A stretch of 23,345 nt of DNA. Origin: Elysia marginata. Taxonomy: Eukaryota > Mollusca > Gastropoda > Plakobranchidae. The DNA lies in assembly GCA_019649035.1 (NCBI GenBank), contig BMAT01002219.1:45768-69112 (forward strand). The letters run 5' to 3'. The notes beneath the pieces were generated by a model that saw only the letters and a list, made by a program, of their open reading frames with translations, ran no database searches and was not told the DNA's origin. Positions 1-9,954 of the stretch are shown here, piece by piece (position 1 is the first letter of the stretch; every line of letters starts with the position of its first letter). A program made the position numbers and the translations under genes.

Positions 1-563
1 TTATGTCCGCTAGACCTAAGCAAATCTAGACGGTGCACTTCTTTGAAGGAAAAGATTGACGTACTTTTTTCAGTATAGGTCTGTCAGACCTCCTGCAGTT
101 AAAATTCATCGCCAAAAACTGTAAGGTTGAATCGGGAAGAAAGTCATTTGAAAGGTAAAGTAGATTACTAAAAGTGTCCACTTTTTAAAGCCTAGAAAAC
201 ACGTCTTTTTTCTACAAGACCAAGAACTACACAAAAGCGTGCGATACGATACGGAGAAAATTATCTATAATATCTCTTTAATCATTTTTCAACTTGAAGC
301 AAGCTTTTACCATGGGAAAAATCTAAACTTAGACCTATCTTTATTGGGTTGAAGAAGACATGGTATAAACTGGACGAACTTTTGGGACAGACTCATCTGA
401 ACTCAAATAGGAACACCCTGTTAGAAAAAGATCAGCACTCAATCAGTTCGAGAAAAGGGGCTGACTGCCTAGGGCCAAATATATTTTCACCTCAGTCGGG
501 TCGAATCCCAGACTTGATGGTTGGATGTCTATCATTAGACCCCCCACCCCTTTTAATCATAAC
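1..563. other. Non-coding, no recognisable feature
   Basis: AT-rich sequence without a credible exon on either strand. It may be intron of the left gene, whose remaining exons should lie to the left. Confidence 0.5.
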
Positions 564-585
564 AATTATAATAATAATAATAATA

Positions 586-632
<47 letters not shown>

Positions 633-654
633 AATACTAATAATAATAATTATA

Positions 655-708
<54 letters not shown>

Positions 709-785
709 CTAATGCTGCTGCTGCTACTGATGCTGATGATGATGATGATGATGATGATAATGATGATGATGATGATGATGATCAT
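564..785. repeat. Compound microsatellite (TAA)n then (GAT)n
   Basis: About 90 bases of interrupted TAA/AAT repeats (564-654) are followed by ~130 bases of GAT/TGA repeats with a short GCT/GCTGCT interruption (~708-733). It lies just before the Tc1 element. Open frames across it are repeat artefacts. Confidence 0.95.
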
Positions 786-853
786 ATGATGATAATTCAC
801 TTGTGCAACGCCTAAAATCCACTAAAAAGCGATCGTTGGCGCTAATACATATA

Positions 854-2129
854 TACTGAGCGCCAAAAGAAACGCAACATGGCATTCCTTATTTTCGCGC
901 CCATGCACGCTTTAAAAAAAGGTTGGTGAGTTGATTTTTTTGTGTGTTGTGAGTAGTAACACATCTGAACATGAGTTGAAGCAGACTCCCGAGTCCTGTG
1001 CGTGGTTTGTCAGCCAAGGTGAGCGATTTTCGAATACCTTGTAAAAAATTTAACATCCGTGCGTGTAGAAAAACCGCGTGGTCGAGATTCTCAAAATTAC
1101 ATAAAAGGGTACCTTACAAGGTGCCCAATGATTGTTCGCCATTTTTAGAATTAAACGATTTTATTTTTACAAAATACCACGCTTATCTGAAGTTGATCGC
1201 CATCGTGCTTTAGGACTGCTCCAAGCAGGTCTTTCTGTCAAAGAAGTTTCCCTCCGTATGAATGGAAACAGGATGACGAATTTTAGACTCAAACAACGTC
1301 TACATGAGACGGATACGTTGAGTGATCGGCCCCGTTCTGGGAGGCCTAAGTGCACTATGCAGAGATAAGATAGAAACTTTGTCAGAAATCATATGAACAA
1401 CAGATTTCTTTCAGCTTTAGCTTCATCGCGTCAGACAAGTGGAAGAAATAATCAACGTATATGTGCAAACACAGTAAGAAGACCTCTGGCCAACGTACTC
1501 GTCGCCCATACATCGGCCCCATCCTGGCCCAGCGTCACCGACACCAACGTACGCTCTGGGCCCGGGAACATGCCGCCTGGGATCGCATCCAATGGCGAAA
1601 TGTCGTATTCAGTGACGAATCTCGATTCTGCATTGACCATGCTGATGGCCGTAAACGTTTATGGAGAAGAAGCGGTGAAAGATACCAAGCAGATTGCGTT
1701 AGGGAACACGACGGGTGGGGTGGAGCATCTTTGTTGATGTGGGGTGCTATCTCTATCAATTTGCTACTGTACTGGAAGCCCAAGGGAGGCACACGCATTA
1801 TTAGCCGGAGCCTGTCTTGATTAGTAATTAAATTCTAAAGACTTATCTACTGAACAGATATGTAAAAATGTGGTCAAAATTGCTGTATAGTTTGCATTGT
1901 GGAATTTTTCCAATGGTATCCTGTTTTCATAAAACTACTTTATCGAGGGTCTTTTGTTTTAATCTAATTTCCTCGTCCTCAGAGGCCATCGATGGACGTG
2001 GCATTATTTTAAGTTGAAAAAGCTATAAATAACCTTTAAAATGATGTATCACATGTCTCACTTAATCCCTTGCAGTTTTCAGTAATATATATTGAAGATT
2101 TGATGTTGCGTTTCTTTTGGCGGTTAGTA
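854..2129 (+). mobile_element. Tc1/mariner-type DNA transposon, internally deleted
   Basis: Terminal inverted repeats of 27 bp (854-880 and 2103-2129) agree at 25 positions and share the core CGCCAAAAGAAACGCAACAT. They are flanked by TA on both sides (852-853, 2130-2131), the target duplication of this superfamily. The interior carries a decayed transposase. The element is ~1.28 kb, shorter than expected for an intact copy, because the catalytic C-terminal half is missing. It lies left of the last visible exon of the left gene, probably in an intron. Confidence 0.9.
1174..1820 (+). pseudogene. Tc1-like transposase pseudogene
   Basis: The N-terminal DNA-binding part is recognisable (PRLSEVDRHRALGLLQAGLS, then LKQRLHETDTLSDRPRSGRP). 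Breaks: no ATG directly before PRLSEV (ATA at 1174, probably a lost start), an in-frame TAA at 1366-1368, and a frameshift between ~1491 and 1503, after which the frame RRPYIGPILAQRHRHQRTLW resumes. VVFSDESRF holds the first Asp of the DDE triad. Similarity ends after WGAISIN (~1760), so the second Asp and the Glu are missing. It cannot make active transposase. Confidence 0.9.
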
Positions 2130-2131
2130 TA

Positions 2132-3554
2132 TTTTAGCAGAATAAAGGTACGTTAGGTATAGTACTGTTAAAACCGCAGTAGATTGAGTATAGGAGTTTT
2201 ACAACACTAATGTATAAAAACTATTATATTATCTAAAATGCCCACTGTCCTTGTCTTGAGAAATTTAACAACTACATTGAAATGCATAAAAACGAATGTT
2301 CTATCTAAAATCACAGGAAAATATTCTTAAAACACTCAGTTTTCAAATTTGGTTCAAACGATTTAATTATGTCACTTCTCTTGATTTTCCCTAGAAATAC
2401 TTCAGACCTTAGGATCTATGATAGAAAACGCAAAATGGAGTCGTTCCATCTTGAAACCCACTGGGCTTTGTATAATTATAAGAATTCTTGTAAATAAGCA
2501 GGGGTTGAATCGTTCAAACGTTTAAAAAATAATACAGGCTATTTCAAAAACAATTCAGGATTTTACCGGCAGCCTGAGTTATTAACCAAGCTTATTTCTT
2601 TTGAACCTTTGGAAGTCTATTAGGTAACTTGGCGTTCTCTCCAAAAGGGAATTATTAATTTTTTTTTTTGTCTGACGAAGGCGTAAAGCCGACAGCTTAC
2701 TTGTTTTGTCAATATTTTTAGAGCTAAAATATATACCTTACTTTAAAAAAAATTGACTTGCTTACAAATAATCTAGCCTGCTGGTTATGAAAGATTGTAC
2801 AAGTAGTTGAGTAGTACTTTCATCAAATAGTTCCCGAACTTTTCAATATTTTTAAGATTTCCTCTCGGTAGTCTTCCTACCGTGTTTCTCCTACTGTTGT
2901 ATTCACTCTTCAACATGCCCCCAATAGCCTATGAATGTACAGGTAATAGTTCAAAGGCTTCCAAATGTATTTTTCGGTTATTAAGCGTGTGTTTTATTTT
3001 TAAATCGATCTTTCTATGGCTCTCTTCCCTCCTGAAGGTTCAGTACAAGCGTTTAGCAAGGCAGAGGTTAGGGATGTCAGGATTTTGTTAAACATTCAGG
3101 AATCATTTCTTAGGCATTAAGATCTTTAATACATCGACCCGTTTCTTTGTAGTATAGCTCGCCCATTTCCTCTCAATAATCTCTCCATACAAGTGGTAGC
3201 GCTTTCGTTTTTTCGACGTTGAGAATTTTTCCACGATGTCACCAGATATTGTGGCAAATACCCTTGATTTCCTATCACAAATTGCGGGCAAGATGTGAAA
3301 AGTGCTTAACCATGTACGGGATGTGATGTGTAGATATCATTTTTTTTTTACTCTTTGAGCAATGGAACGTGATCAACGTATTTCAATGGTTATATTTGGG
3401 TGAGATTCTCCAATTAAATATGGATTTTTATATTCTTTGATCTTTAAGACAAACATCTCACAACCTAAAAAGAGACTTATGACACTTTAAACGCAGAAAG
3501 TTATGGACGCACATAAGCGCAGGAGGAAAAGAAATTGTGAAAGAAGTTACTTAC
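2132..3554. other. Non-coding, probably intron 5 of the left gene
   Basis: I searched the minus strand for a continuation of the catalytic domain after DYADYQK and found none. Short open frames here (for example 3103-3291 minus) show no M12B motifs. Confidence 0.5.
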
Positions 3555-3723
3555 TTTTGGTAATCTGCATAGTCCACGACAAAGACCATTTCAACAATGT
3601 GCTCTGTTGTGGCTCTTTGCACGTTGCTATTTGTCTCAACATTACTTCCCTTTTTCAGTAACCCAGCCAATCTCTGCGAGCGGTAGAAGTTCCGGTCTGC
3701 AAGGCTAAGTACTTCCACAGGTG
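3555..3723 (-). CDS. Left metalloproteinase exon 5: linker and first catalytic strand
   Basis: 169 bases; the first two complete Pro174, and the exon ends in phase 2 at GTAAGT. It encodes PVEVLSLADRNFYRSQRL, a polar linker, and IVEMVFVVDYADYQK, the typical first beta strand of M12B catalytic domains (compare V-E-x-V-V-V-x-D). The following exon is not recognisable within the window, so the next intron is longer than 3.5 kb or the exon was missed. Confidence 0.87.
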
Positions 3724-6700
3724 CTGAAACACATCCGCAATAATCAGAAAACAGTGGATTTAAAGAAAACAAAAAGAGCTGTGTGGATACTTGAAAAATT
3801 ATAAGATCTTAACATTCCAAAGAGCAGCGTAAAACAAAAGAACGAGAGAGAAAGAGAGAGCAAGAAGAGGGGGAGCGAGAAAAGGAAGGTAGATGCAGAT
3901 AGGCAGGTATTTAGACATATATACAGCCGACGAACGGGACAGGCAAAGAGAAAAAGAGGTTGGAGAGACCTGATAACACGAAACTGTTGCTTTGTGGCGT
4001 ATTACGAAAAGGTTTTTGCTCATAATTACTTAGAAGAAGGAAACATGAATGCTTGCCCTTTAAATATTTGAAAACCCTTTTCGAGCTCTTTCGTTGGTAA
4101 ACCTTTTTCGTCAGATTTATGAATCGTTCTTAATGAACAGTATCTTAACAACCGTTAAAAAAGCTTCGAAATTTTGCGCAGAAAACCAATTTTCAAATTA
4201 CAAACAACAAGGTTATCTTACGTTCATCGTCAATAATGGCGTCCCCAACAAATGAGATGCTCTCTGCGTTTGGCCGTCCAGACAAGAGTCTGTGAGATTG
4301 TCTGCCACCTGTCTGTCGCCTCACTCTGGTCGAAGGCTCCAGGTGCCATTCTTTCTTGCGGTGAAGGAACGATCCTTGCTGAATGACCAAGATACATGAG
4401 CATTATTGCTATGCAATTAAAAGCCTCACTTAGGACTGGCAGACATGTATTATTACTTTGCATAAAAGAGGCACTTAAGACTCGTAGGCCAGTATTTTTG
4501 CGATACGATTCAAAGCTGCATTTAGGACTCATAAGCCAGTATTTTTGCGATACGATTAAAAGCTGCACTTAGGACTCGTAGGCCAGTATTTCTGCGATAC
4601 GATTCAAAGCCGCATTTAGGACTCATAAGCCAGTATTTTTGCGATACGATTAAAAGCTGCACTTAGGACTCGTAAGCCAGTATTTTTGCGATACGATTCA
4701 AAGCCGCATTTAGGACTCGTAGGCCAGTATTTTTGCGATACGATTAAAAGCCGCATTTAGGACTCGTAGGCCAGTATTTTTGCGATACGATTCAAAGCGG
4801 CATTGAGGACTCGTAGACATGTATTATTGCTCTGCAACTAAAAGCCCTTCTGCAGTCTCGAAAACCTGTATTAAGCATCGTAATGGTTAAACCGGAATGC
4901 AACAGACCCAATTACTCGAACGACTTACGCTCTGCGTAATAGCCTTTGTAACGTACGTCGTGTTATTGTACTTCGATGTCCAAACAGTGAAAACGAGTTA
5001 TTTGTTCTTTGAAAAAAAATTGCACAGTTTTGCCACTCTATAGCTAGCAATATGGGATATTTCAGAAATATGCCATTTGGATAGGTGCTTATCATTGTAT
5101 TCCATATATATACGCCCATCTTACAGTAGGGACACTTATTGTCAATGCGACGTCTCAATTGCGAAAAGTGGAAATACACTGTAGTATACTCTCTGTGTTC
5201 GGCAACTTTTAGGGCTTTTATAAGCAAAACATAAAAAGTTTTAAAGGCAGCAATGAAGACCAATCTTAAAACAAGTGAATGTATGGAAAGGCGTGCAAGC
5301 TGTGAACAAAGATAGTGAACTAAAACCCTACCCGCTATAATGTGTCAGTGGAGCTTGGGCCTCGAATGCGATTTCAAAGTGCATCTTGAGAATTTAGTCA
5401 TACATTTTAGCATACAACAGGCCAGGATAGCACTCACCAGAGTATAGTGTCCTTCATGTCTTCTCACAACCATAGACGCTCCATTGTCTACATCAGTGTA
5501 CACTGCTGCATTCTGGCCACACAGAAAACAAAACGGACTATGAATTATTAAGAGACTTTCAAGATTGTGCCATTAAAATTGAATAATAAGATAAAATACA
5601 AGTAAAAAAATCAAGTTCTATAAAAAATTCAGTAAGATCAGTTGTATTGAAGGATTACCTCTGAGAAGGGCGCCGTGACGTCACCATGACTTGTGGCCGT
5701 AGGTATCAGCCTGGACCGCTTCATTCTGAGAGTCATATTATCTTTGGTCAAGGGCACCTTGAAGTTGAGCTGGTCCGGCAGATTGGAATCCGCATCTCTT
5801 CTAATACGAGCGTCTGGGTTCGAATCTTCCGATAAGAGTTGGATGTCGACCAGGTCGCCTAATTAGAGAAAAATGCGTTCATGTCAGAAAAATTCGTCTT
5901 CCTTAGAAATCAAAATGACAGGGTGGCAAAAATATATGTTGTGTGGAAAAATACATTGTGGGCTTTAAAATAATCAAAAGCGTAGAAGTAGTTCTTTTTC
6001 GCTAAGAGATACACACCATCCGATTTTGTTTATTTGTGTAAAGCACTTCTGTTATAAAATTCTCTTTTTTAAATTTCGCATATATGGTCCTAAATCTCTA
6101 TGTTTGCTTTGATATACTGCTAACAAATTTGGGGAGTCACATCCACCGATTTGATTATATAGACTTATATGTATAACAAATATGTATTTTGAATTATGTA
6201 TTATGAAATTAATAATAGCAGTTACGCACAATTTCATTTAAAACCAGATGAAGTTTTATTCATTTATTTGATTTGGATTATAATAGCTTTTAAGACGTCT
6301 TACTTGGAAGTGTGCAAAAAACTTAACACATGCAAATAATACTGAGACACCTATGAACGTCTGTCAGCATCTATTGTAAAAAAAATCTTTATTCAGCAGT
6401 CATTGTATCTAAATCCACAAAAAGTCAAGGTACCCCACAACTGAAACGAACTACTGCACATTACTGCATATTGTAAAGTTTGTATTAAAATGATAAGTAT
6501 TTTTGTAGAAATAAATAGTGGAGGCAGCCACTGCGCAAGCAAATGATTAATAGATTTTAAAGGTATAAAATTAGCAGTGGAGAGAAGTAGATCTAGGCTT
6601 TGCCACTTAGAGAAACATAGCTCATACCATGTCGCCATTAGCTTAAAGTAGCAGTATAAGCTATGTTTCTCTAAGTGGCAAGGCGGTAGGTGCCGAAGCA

Positions 6701-8138
6701 TCTAGATCTATAAGTCGAAGGTTCGAGTCATGACTAGGGGCAGACATTTCGGGCGTTTCCACTTAAAAGCTTACTTCTCTCCACTGCTAATTTCATACCT
6801 TTAAAAACTATTTATCAGAAATATTGCTGTAGCCTTGATAAAATTATTTAAGGATAAGCCGCCGAAATTAGATATCTTAGTTTAAGAATGTAAAACAATC
6901 ATTCCAAAACACAGCCCGTCAGTAACACACTGCACAGACGCTCTACTATAATAGTGTGACTGTGTTGAAACCGTTTATTATTATTCTGTGGTTGTAACTG
7001 TGACACAGCGAGCGTGATTTGAGGAATTATAAACATGTTCTTATGTACGGTGACCTCACATTTACACACTTCTGCCTGCTATTTTGAAGGAAAAAATGGT
7101 AGGCACAAGCACATATAAAAAATATTTTCGTCCTCTTCGCTTGTTGAATTCTGCAGAATTTAAGTTAGATCTAGATTTAAAATCTAGGTCAACAGTCAAA
7201 AAGTTTGACCTAAATCTTTAAAAATTTTAGATAATCTGGATTTAGAACTAGGTATAAAATACATTTTAATTTAGAGTCTTTACGAACCCTAGATCTAGAC
7301 TAGATTTTGACGCCATTTTTTCTTCCATTTTTCTGTTGTAACCTTAGGGTCAAGGTTATGCGTGTCACGTCGTGTAATTTCTGAAGATCAGAGGTTTGGT
7401 TAATTTTGCGGACGTCCAAGAAGTTTCTGATGTCAGACTTGGCGATCTGTGCGTTTGTTGAATTAGAAAAATACAGTTCTTGTATTCGATTATAGTAGAT
7501 TCCATTATAAACGATTGATTGAAGGGTAATTTACAAGCCCAATTCCACTTCAAAGGTGCTCTCAGGGCTTGGGTCCCAATGACAATGTACGGGCTGCCAC
7601 CCAGAGACTAGCAGGGATACCATGACTTAGCCTCAGCCGGTCACATTATACTGACACCGACCCAACCAGTGATTCCATTATAAAAACCTCGATCTCAATA
7701 TAAAGAAAAAAAACCTCACTTAAACAGTGCTTAGAATTAAAATATATTAAAAGCCATGAAATAACGAGTTCTCTACTAGTATAGTACTAATACCACCCAT
7801 TTCTAACTAAATAAACTAAGCTTTTTAAATTTGTACCGATAGGTTAATTGAAATTGTGCTTTCTAAAACGGTCAAGACTTTTTTTTTTGGATGCAACACG
7901 GGAAACGTTACCACTGACTGTTATCTGCTTTTTCCTTTCAAAGCACAAATAGGAGACACTACCTATTGGTTTTCAATTCTTACAAGTAACTAACCCTTTC
8001 TATACAGAGAAACCTAAAACCTTAGTAAATATTTTAAAAATATATCTTACCTTCATCTTGAGAAGACGGCATTAGGCATACATCTCGAAAAAATAACAAC
8101 GCAATGCACAGGCAGATTTTGATAATATTCTTTTCCAT
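3555..8138 (-). CDS. Left ADAM/ADAMTS-like M12B metalloproteinase, 5' part (signal peptide, prodomain, start of catalytic domain)
   Basis: Five exons (8138-8051, 5858-5659, 5512-5438, 4378-4222, 3723-3555) join in frame through GT-AG introns with matching phases (1, 0, 0, 1, then 2 at the open end), giving 230 residues. Residues 1-22 form a hydrophobic signal peptide. Residues ~56-140 read like an M12B prodomain (motifs LNFKVPLTKDN, VVRRHEGHYTLQGSFLHR, EWHLEP). RIRR (47-50) and RVRR (139-142) are possible furin-type sites. Residues 216-230 (IVEMVFVVDYADYQK) match the first beta strand of adamalysin catalytic domains. By family knowledge the product is a secreted zinc endopeptidase made as a zymogen and acting on extracellular or matrix proteins. 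Cysteines occur only at 9, 11 and 21, so no cysteine-switch residue is visible. The zinc-site exons must lie beyond the left edge; none was recognised in 1-3554. Substrate unknown. Confidence 0.88.
3837..3900. repeat. Purine-rich low-complexity stretch
   Basis: An AG-rich run (GAGAGAGAAAGAGAGAGC type) in the intron between exons 4 and 5 of the left gene. On the gene's strand it is pyrimidine-rich. It shows no coding signal. Confidence 0.8.
4222..4378 (-). CDS. Left metalloproteinase exon 4: end of prodomain with RVRR site
   Basis: 157 bases, phase 0 in and phase 1 out (GAAC before GTAAGA). It encodes QGSFLHRKKEWHLEPSTR, then RVRRQTGG, a basic Arg/Ser-rich stretch, and an acidic DAIIDDE end. 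GSFLHR and EWHLEP match conserved prodomain motifs. RVRR (139-142) is a plausible proprotein-convertase site. The acceptor (CATTCAG at 4379-4385) lies about 15 bases from the edge of the 47-bp tandem array. Confidence 0.88.
4394..4860. repeat. 47-bp tandem array, ~10 units, alternating dimer
   Basis: GCGATACG recurs at 4500, 4547, 4594, 4641, 4688, 4735 and 4782, exactly 47 bases apart. Units alternate between GATTCAAAGC and GATTAAAAGC, so the higher-order period is 94. The outermost units at both ends carry a different variant (TATTATTGCT...TGCAA). The array fills part of the intron between exons 3 and 4 of the left gene and stops ~15 bases from the exon 4 acceptor. Confidence 0.95.
5438..5512 (-). 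CDS. Left metalloproteinase exon 3: prodomain, middle part
   Basis: A 75-base (25-codon) phase 0-0 exon between GTGGCCAG and GTGAGT. It encodes NAAVYTDVDNGASMVV and then RRHEGHYTL, which continues directly into QGSFLHR of exon 4. This is the characteristic central prodomain segment (polar DxxNGA, then y-x-L-x-G-x-F) of ADAM/ADAMTS proteins. Confidence 0.88.
5659..5858 (-). CDS. Left metalloproteinase exon 2: prodomain, N-terminal part
   Basis: The acceptor TCTAATTAG and donor GTAATC bound 200 bases, with 2 bases completing Gly30 and 66 codons ending in phase 0. It encodes an acidic stretch, RIRR at 47-50, and LNFKVPLTKDN followed by MTLRMKRSRL, resembling the start of reprolysin propeptides. 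No other frame stays open with both splice sites. Confidence 0.85.
6551..6810. mobile_element. Inverted pair of SINE-like units (family D) forming a hairpin
   Basis: The ends (6551-6590 and 6771-6810) are inverted copies containing AAATTAGCAGTGGAGAGAAG. A second inverted pair lies inside (GCCACTTAGAGAAACATAGCT and its complement, around 6599-6680). The right arm is a full unit with a tRNA B-box-like GGTTCGAGTCA (~6719-6729); the left arm lacks that middle part. A single non-inverted unit at 13574-13735 shows what one element looks like. It lies in intron 1 of the left gene. Confidence 0.7.
7150..7310. repeat. AT-rich segment with nested palindromes
   Basis: It contains the perfect palindrome CTAGATTTAAAATCTAG and an adjacent TAGGTCAA/TTGACCTA stem with an ~11-base loop; further AGATCTAGA-like words occur near 7296. 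No terminal duplication or coding remnant is seen. It lies in intron 1 of the left gene. Confidence 0.5.
7512..7670 (-). mobile_element. SINE family C, 5'-truncated, with perfect 14-bp target duplication
   Basis: The sequence matches the 3' ~160 bases of the copy at 20532-20782 at almost every position but lacks the tRNA head. It is flanked by GATTCCATTATAAA at 7498-7511 and 7671-7684. Intact duplications and high identity point to a fairly recent insertion in intron 1 of the left gene, with reverse transcription that stopped early. Confidence 0.92.
8051..8138 (-). CDS. Left metalloproteinase exon 1: start codon and signal peptide
   Basis: ATG at 8138-8136 opens 29 codons plus one base before a GTAAGA donor. 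The peptide has a Lys-flanked hydrophobic core (KNIIKICLCIALLFF) followed by polar residues, a typical secretory signal. The single trailing G joins GC of exon 2 to make Gly30. This ATG was chosen because it gives the signal peptide and matching splice phase. The 5' UTR extends upstream by an unknown length. Confidence 0.8.
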
Positions 8139-8311
8139 ATGTTTAATGCTTTTTTAATTGTCAACAACTTCTTTAACAGAAAAAACTCGGCCAAAATTTT
8201 TCCACAAAGTATTCTGAATGATTTGTAAACTGAGAATGTCTAGCAGGATTGAAGAACTATACTTGTTTTAGGATGAAGTTAAATAATGCGTCATAATAAT
8301 AGTAGTAATTG

Positions 8312-8319
8312 TTTTTATA
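8312..8319 (-). promoter_or_regulatory. Possible TATA box of the left metalloproteinase
   Basis: On the minus strand TATAAAAA occurs about 175 bases upstream of the ATG at 8138, which would put a start site near 8285 and leave a 5' UTR of roughly 150 bases. A TGACGCAT sequence lies just downstream. In AT-rich DNA such matches are common, so this is only a candidate. Confidence 0.25.
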
Positions 8320-8678
8320 GGGTGGTAGTCCAGATGCGTGGGTACATTAAGACGTCACGGCCTATTTCTTTGGGCATGTTTTTTTTATTCGACCTCTTCA
8401 TTGTATTCCCTCCAATGGACTTGCCATTTGTGTGTATCACTGTAGAACAGTAGGGTACAACGCTTTATAACCAAGCAAATAAGTCACTACGTAAGCCTCT
8501 TTTTCTTTCTTTCTCTATCCCTCACAGTCTCTCTTTCTTACAGTCCTGTGTATCGTTGTTATTCTTTTCTGTTTCTTCTTTTTCCTCTCGTTCTATCCGT
8601 TTTAAGGTGTTACTTTTTCTTTTTTTATAATCTATCTCTTTCTTTTTTTTCTCTCTTTTCAAAGTCTTGCGCTTTTAA

Positions 8679-8757
<79 letters not shown>

Positions 8758-9756
8758 CCTCTCTCCCTCTCTCTCTTATAATACCGCTCGTTTTTCCATT
8801 TCTTTTCTGTTTCTTCATTCTTCAAGCCCTCGATTGGGTCTAGCGCACAGGGCTAATGAGAAGTCCGAAATTTTTGTTTTTATGCTATTTGATGGGCTAT
8901 TTCTTCTTCTTTCTCTCTTATTTCTTTTAATCCACAAAAAGTAATATCTATCCACAAAACGAAAATTTAGAAATTTAGAAAAACGTCTAGTTAAAGGCAT
9001 CAGCTCACAAAGATAAAAGTTGTCAACTCATTCACCCTGGACGCGAGAATTATACTTTACTTACACAACGCTCAAGACTATCTTTATGATGGACAGGTAG
9101 CTTTTTAAGAGTATTGTCACTGTTAGAGCAATATTATACTAACCGAAGTTTTACAACATCTCGGTTGCGCTCCACCAGAGCGTGGCTGTCGCGCGAACAA
9201 TAAAAATGTCAGCACCGTAACACCCAGCGTAACGAAGGTCTTGTTGGAAAAAACCTCACAAACATAGCACTTAAGTTTGCAATGTTGTAACCAAGCTTTC
9301 ATTCATAATAGTCCAATCAATTTGAGCCTAAATTAGCTTTGACAGGAAATGTCTGCAACATAAATATTTTTTTTCTTTTTGATTTTAATAGATAAGTTTG
9401 AAAAAAAAAACGTTTTGACACGGAAATCGAAATTCTACACCCTGTAAATGGTGTCACAATACATCACTCCTTAAAAATCAAGACTAAAATATCCTTATGG
9501 ACATTTTTGTAACAAACCTATGCATGCTGCATGTCGTTGGAAAGGTCTTGAGAATGTACAATGAAATATGATACTTGCAAAGTAATTCAATTGTATTCTT
9601 ATAAGTAATTTTTAAAAAACTCAAAAGTCATCTACACCGCAACCCTTTTTATCATATAATGACATCTTTTTTCAGATCCTACTCTAGTTTTTATTTCTTA
9701 AAGGTTATATCAAATTAAGAACAATAAAAATACAACTTGCAAAGGTGAATGACAAT
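8320..9756. other. Intergenic, no gene recognised
   Basis: Apart from the CT-rich tract this stretch is AT-rich and without a gene. It separates the left gene's putative promoter from the transposon remnants near 9.8-10.0 kb. Confidence 0.55.
8682..8777. repeat. (CT)n microsatellite, ~95 bases
   Basis: An almost pure CT run with a few T or C interruptions, within a wider pyrimidine-rich stretch from about 8500. It lies ~545 bases upstream of the left gene's start codon. Long polypyrimidine DNA of this kind can adopt triplex structures; no effect on the gene is shown. Confidence 0.95.
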
Positions 9757-9852
9757 GATAATAATAATAATAATAATAATAATATTAATAATAATAATAG
9801 TAATTATAATAATAATAATAATAATAAAATAATAATAACAATAATAATAATA
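9757..9852. repeat. (AAT)n microsatellite
   Basis: About 95 bases of AAT/ATA triplets with interruptions, directly next to the non-LTR remnant at 9853. It probably grew from that element's 3' tail. Confidence 0.93.
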
Positions 9853-9954
9853 ACCAAGTGCCTTCTTCAGTCCGAAGTTTGGCAACCATGTTTCTCCACT
9901 CTTCTCTGTTCTCGGCCTTCCGTTTCGTATCTCCATAGCTTGTCAACTTTGACC
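9853..9954 (-). mobile_element. 3' remnant of a non-LTR retrotransposon
   Basis: On the minus strand a short open stretch reads SKLTSYGDTKRKAENREEW and then RNMVAKLRTEEGT. The pattern (basic, then E-N-R-x-x-W-R-x-x-V-A) is typical of the extreme C-terminus of endonuclease/reverse transcriptase ORFs of non-LTR elements. It runs into an AT-rich trinucleotide repeat at 9757-9852 that could be its 3' tail. The rest of the element is missing. Family not determined. Confidence 0.5.

Noticed and set aside
349-815. Open frames of 96-146 residues on both strands with poly-Met, poly-Ile, poly-Asp and poly-Asn
   Set aside because: They are translations of the (TAA)n/(GAT)n microsatellite.
3103-3291. 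Candidate next exon of the left gene on the minus strand
   Set aside because: The peptide contains none of the expected catalytic-domain motifs and the splice phases were not convincing.
4230-4568. 112-residue minus-strand open frame overlapping exon 4
   Set aside because: It reads exon 4 in the wrong frame and continues into the 47-bp array; the frame giving the prodomain motifs is the real one.
4394-4860. CRISPR-like array
   Set aside because: The units are contiguous near-identical 47-mers without unique spacers, in a eukaryotic intron.
4925-5263. 112-codon minus-strand open frame with a CPYC motif
   Set aside because: It lies in the intron between exons 3 and 4, whose junction already joins perfectly in phase 0 (HYTL to QGSF). 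It has no domain similarity, so it is most likely chance.
8548-8825. Open frames with long Ser-Leu or Arg-Glu repeats
   Set aside because: They arise from the (CT)n microsatellite.
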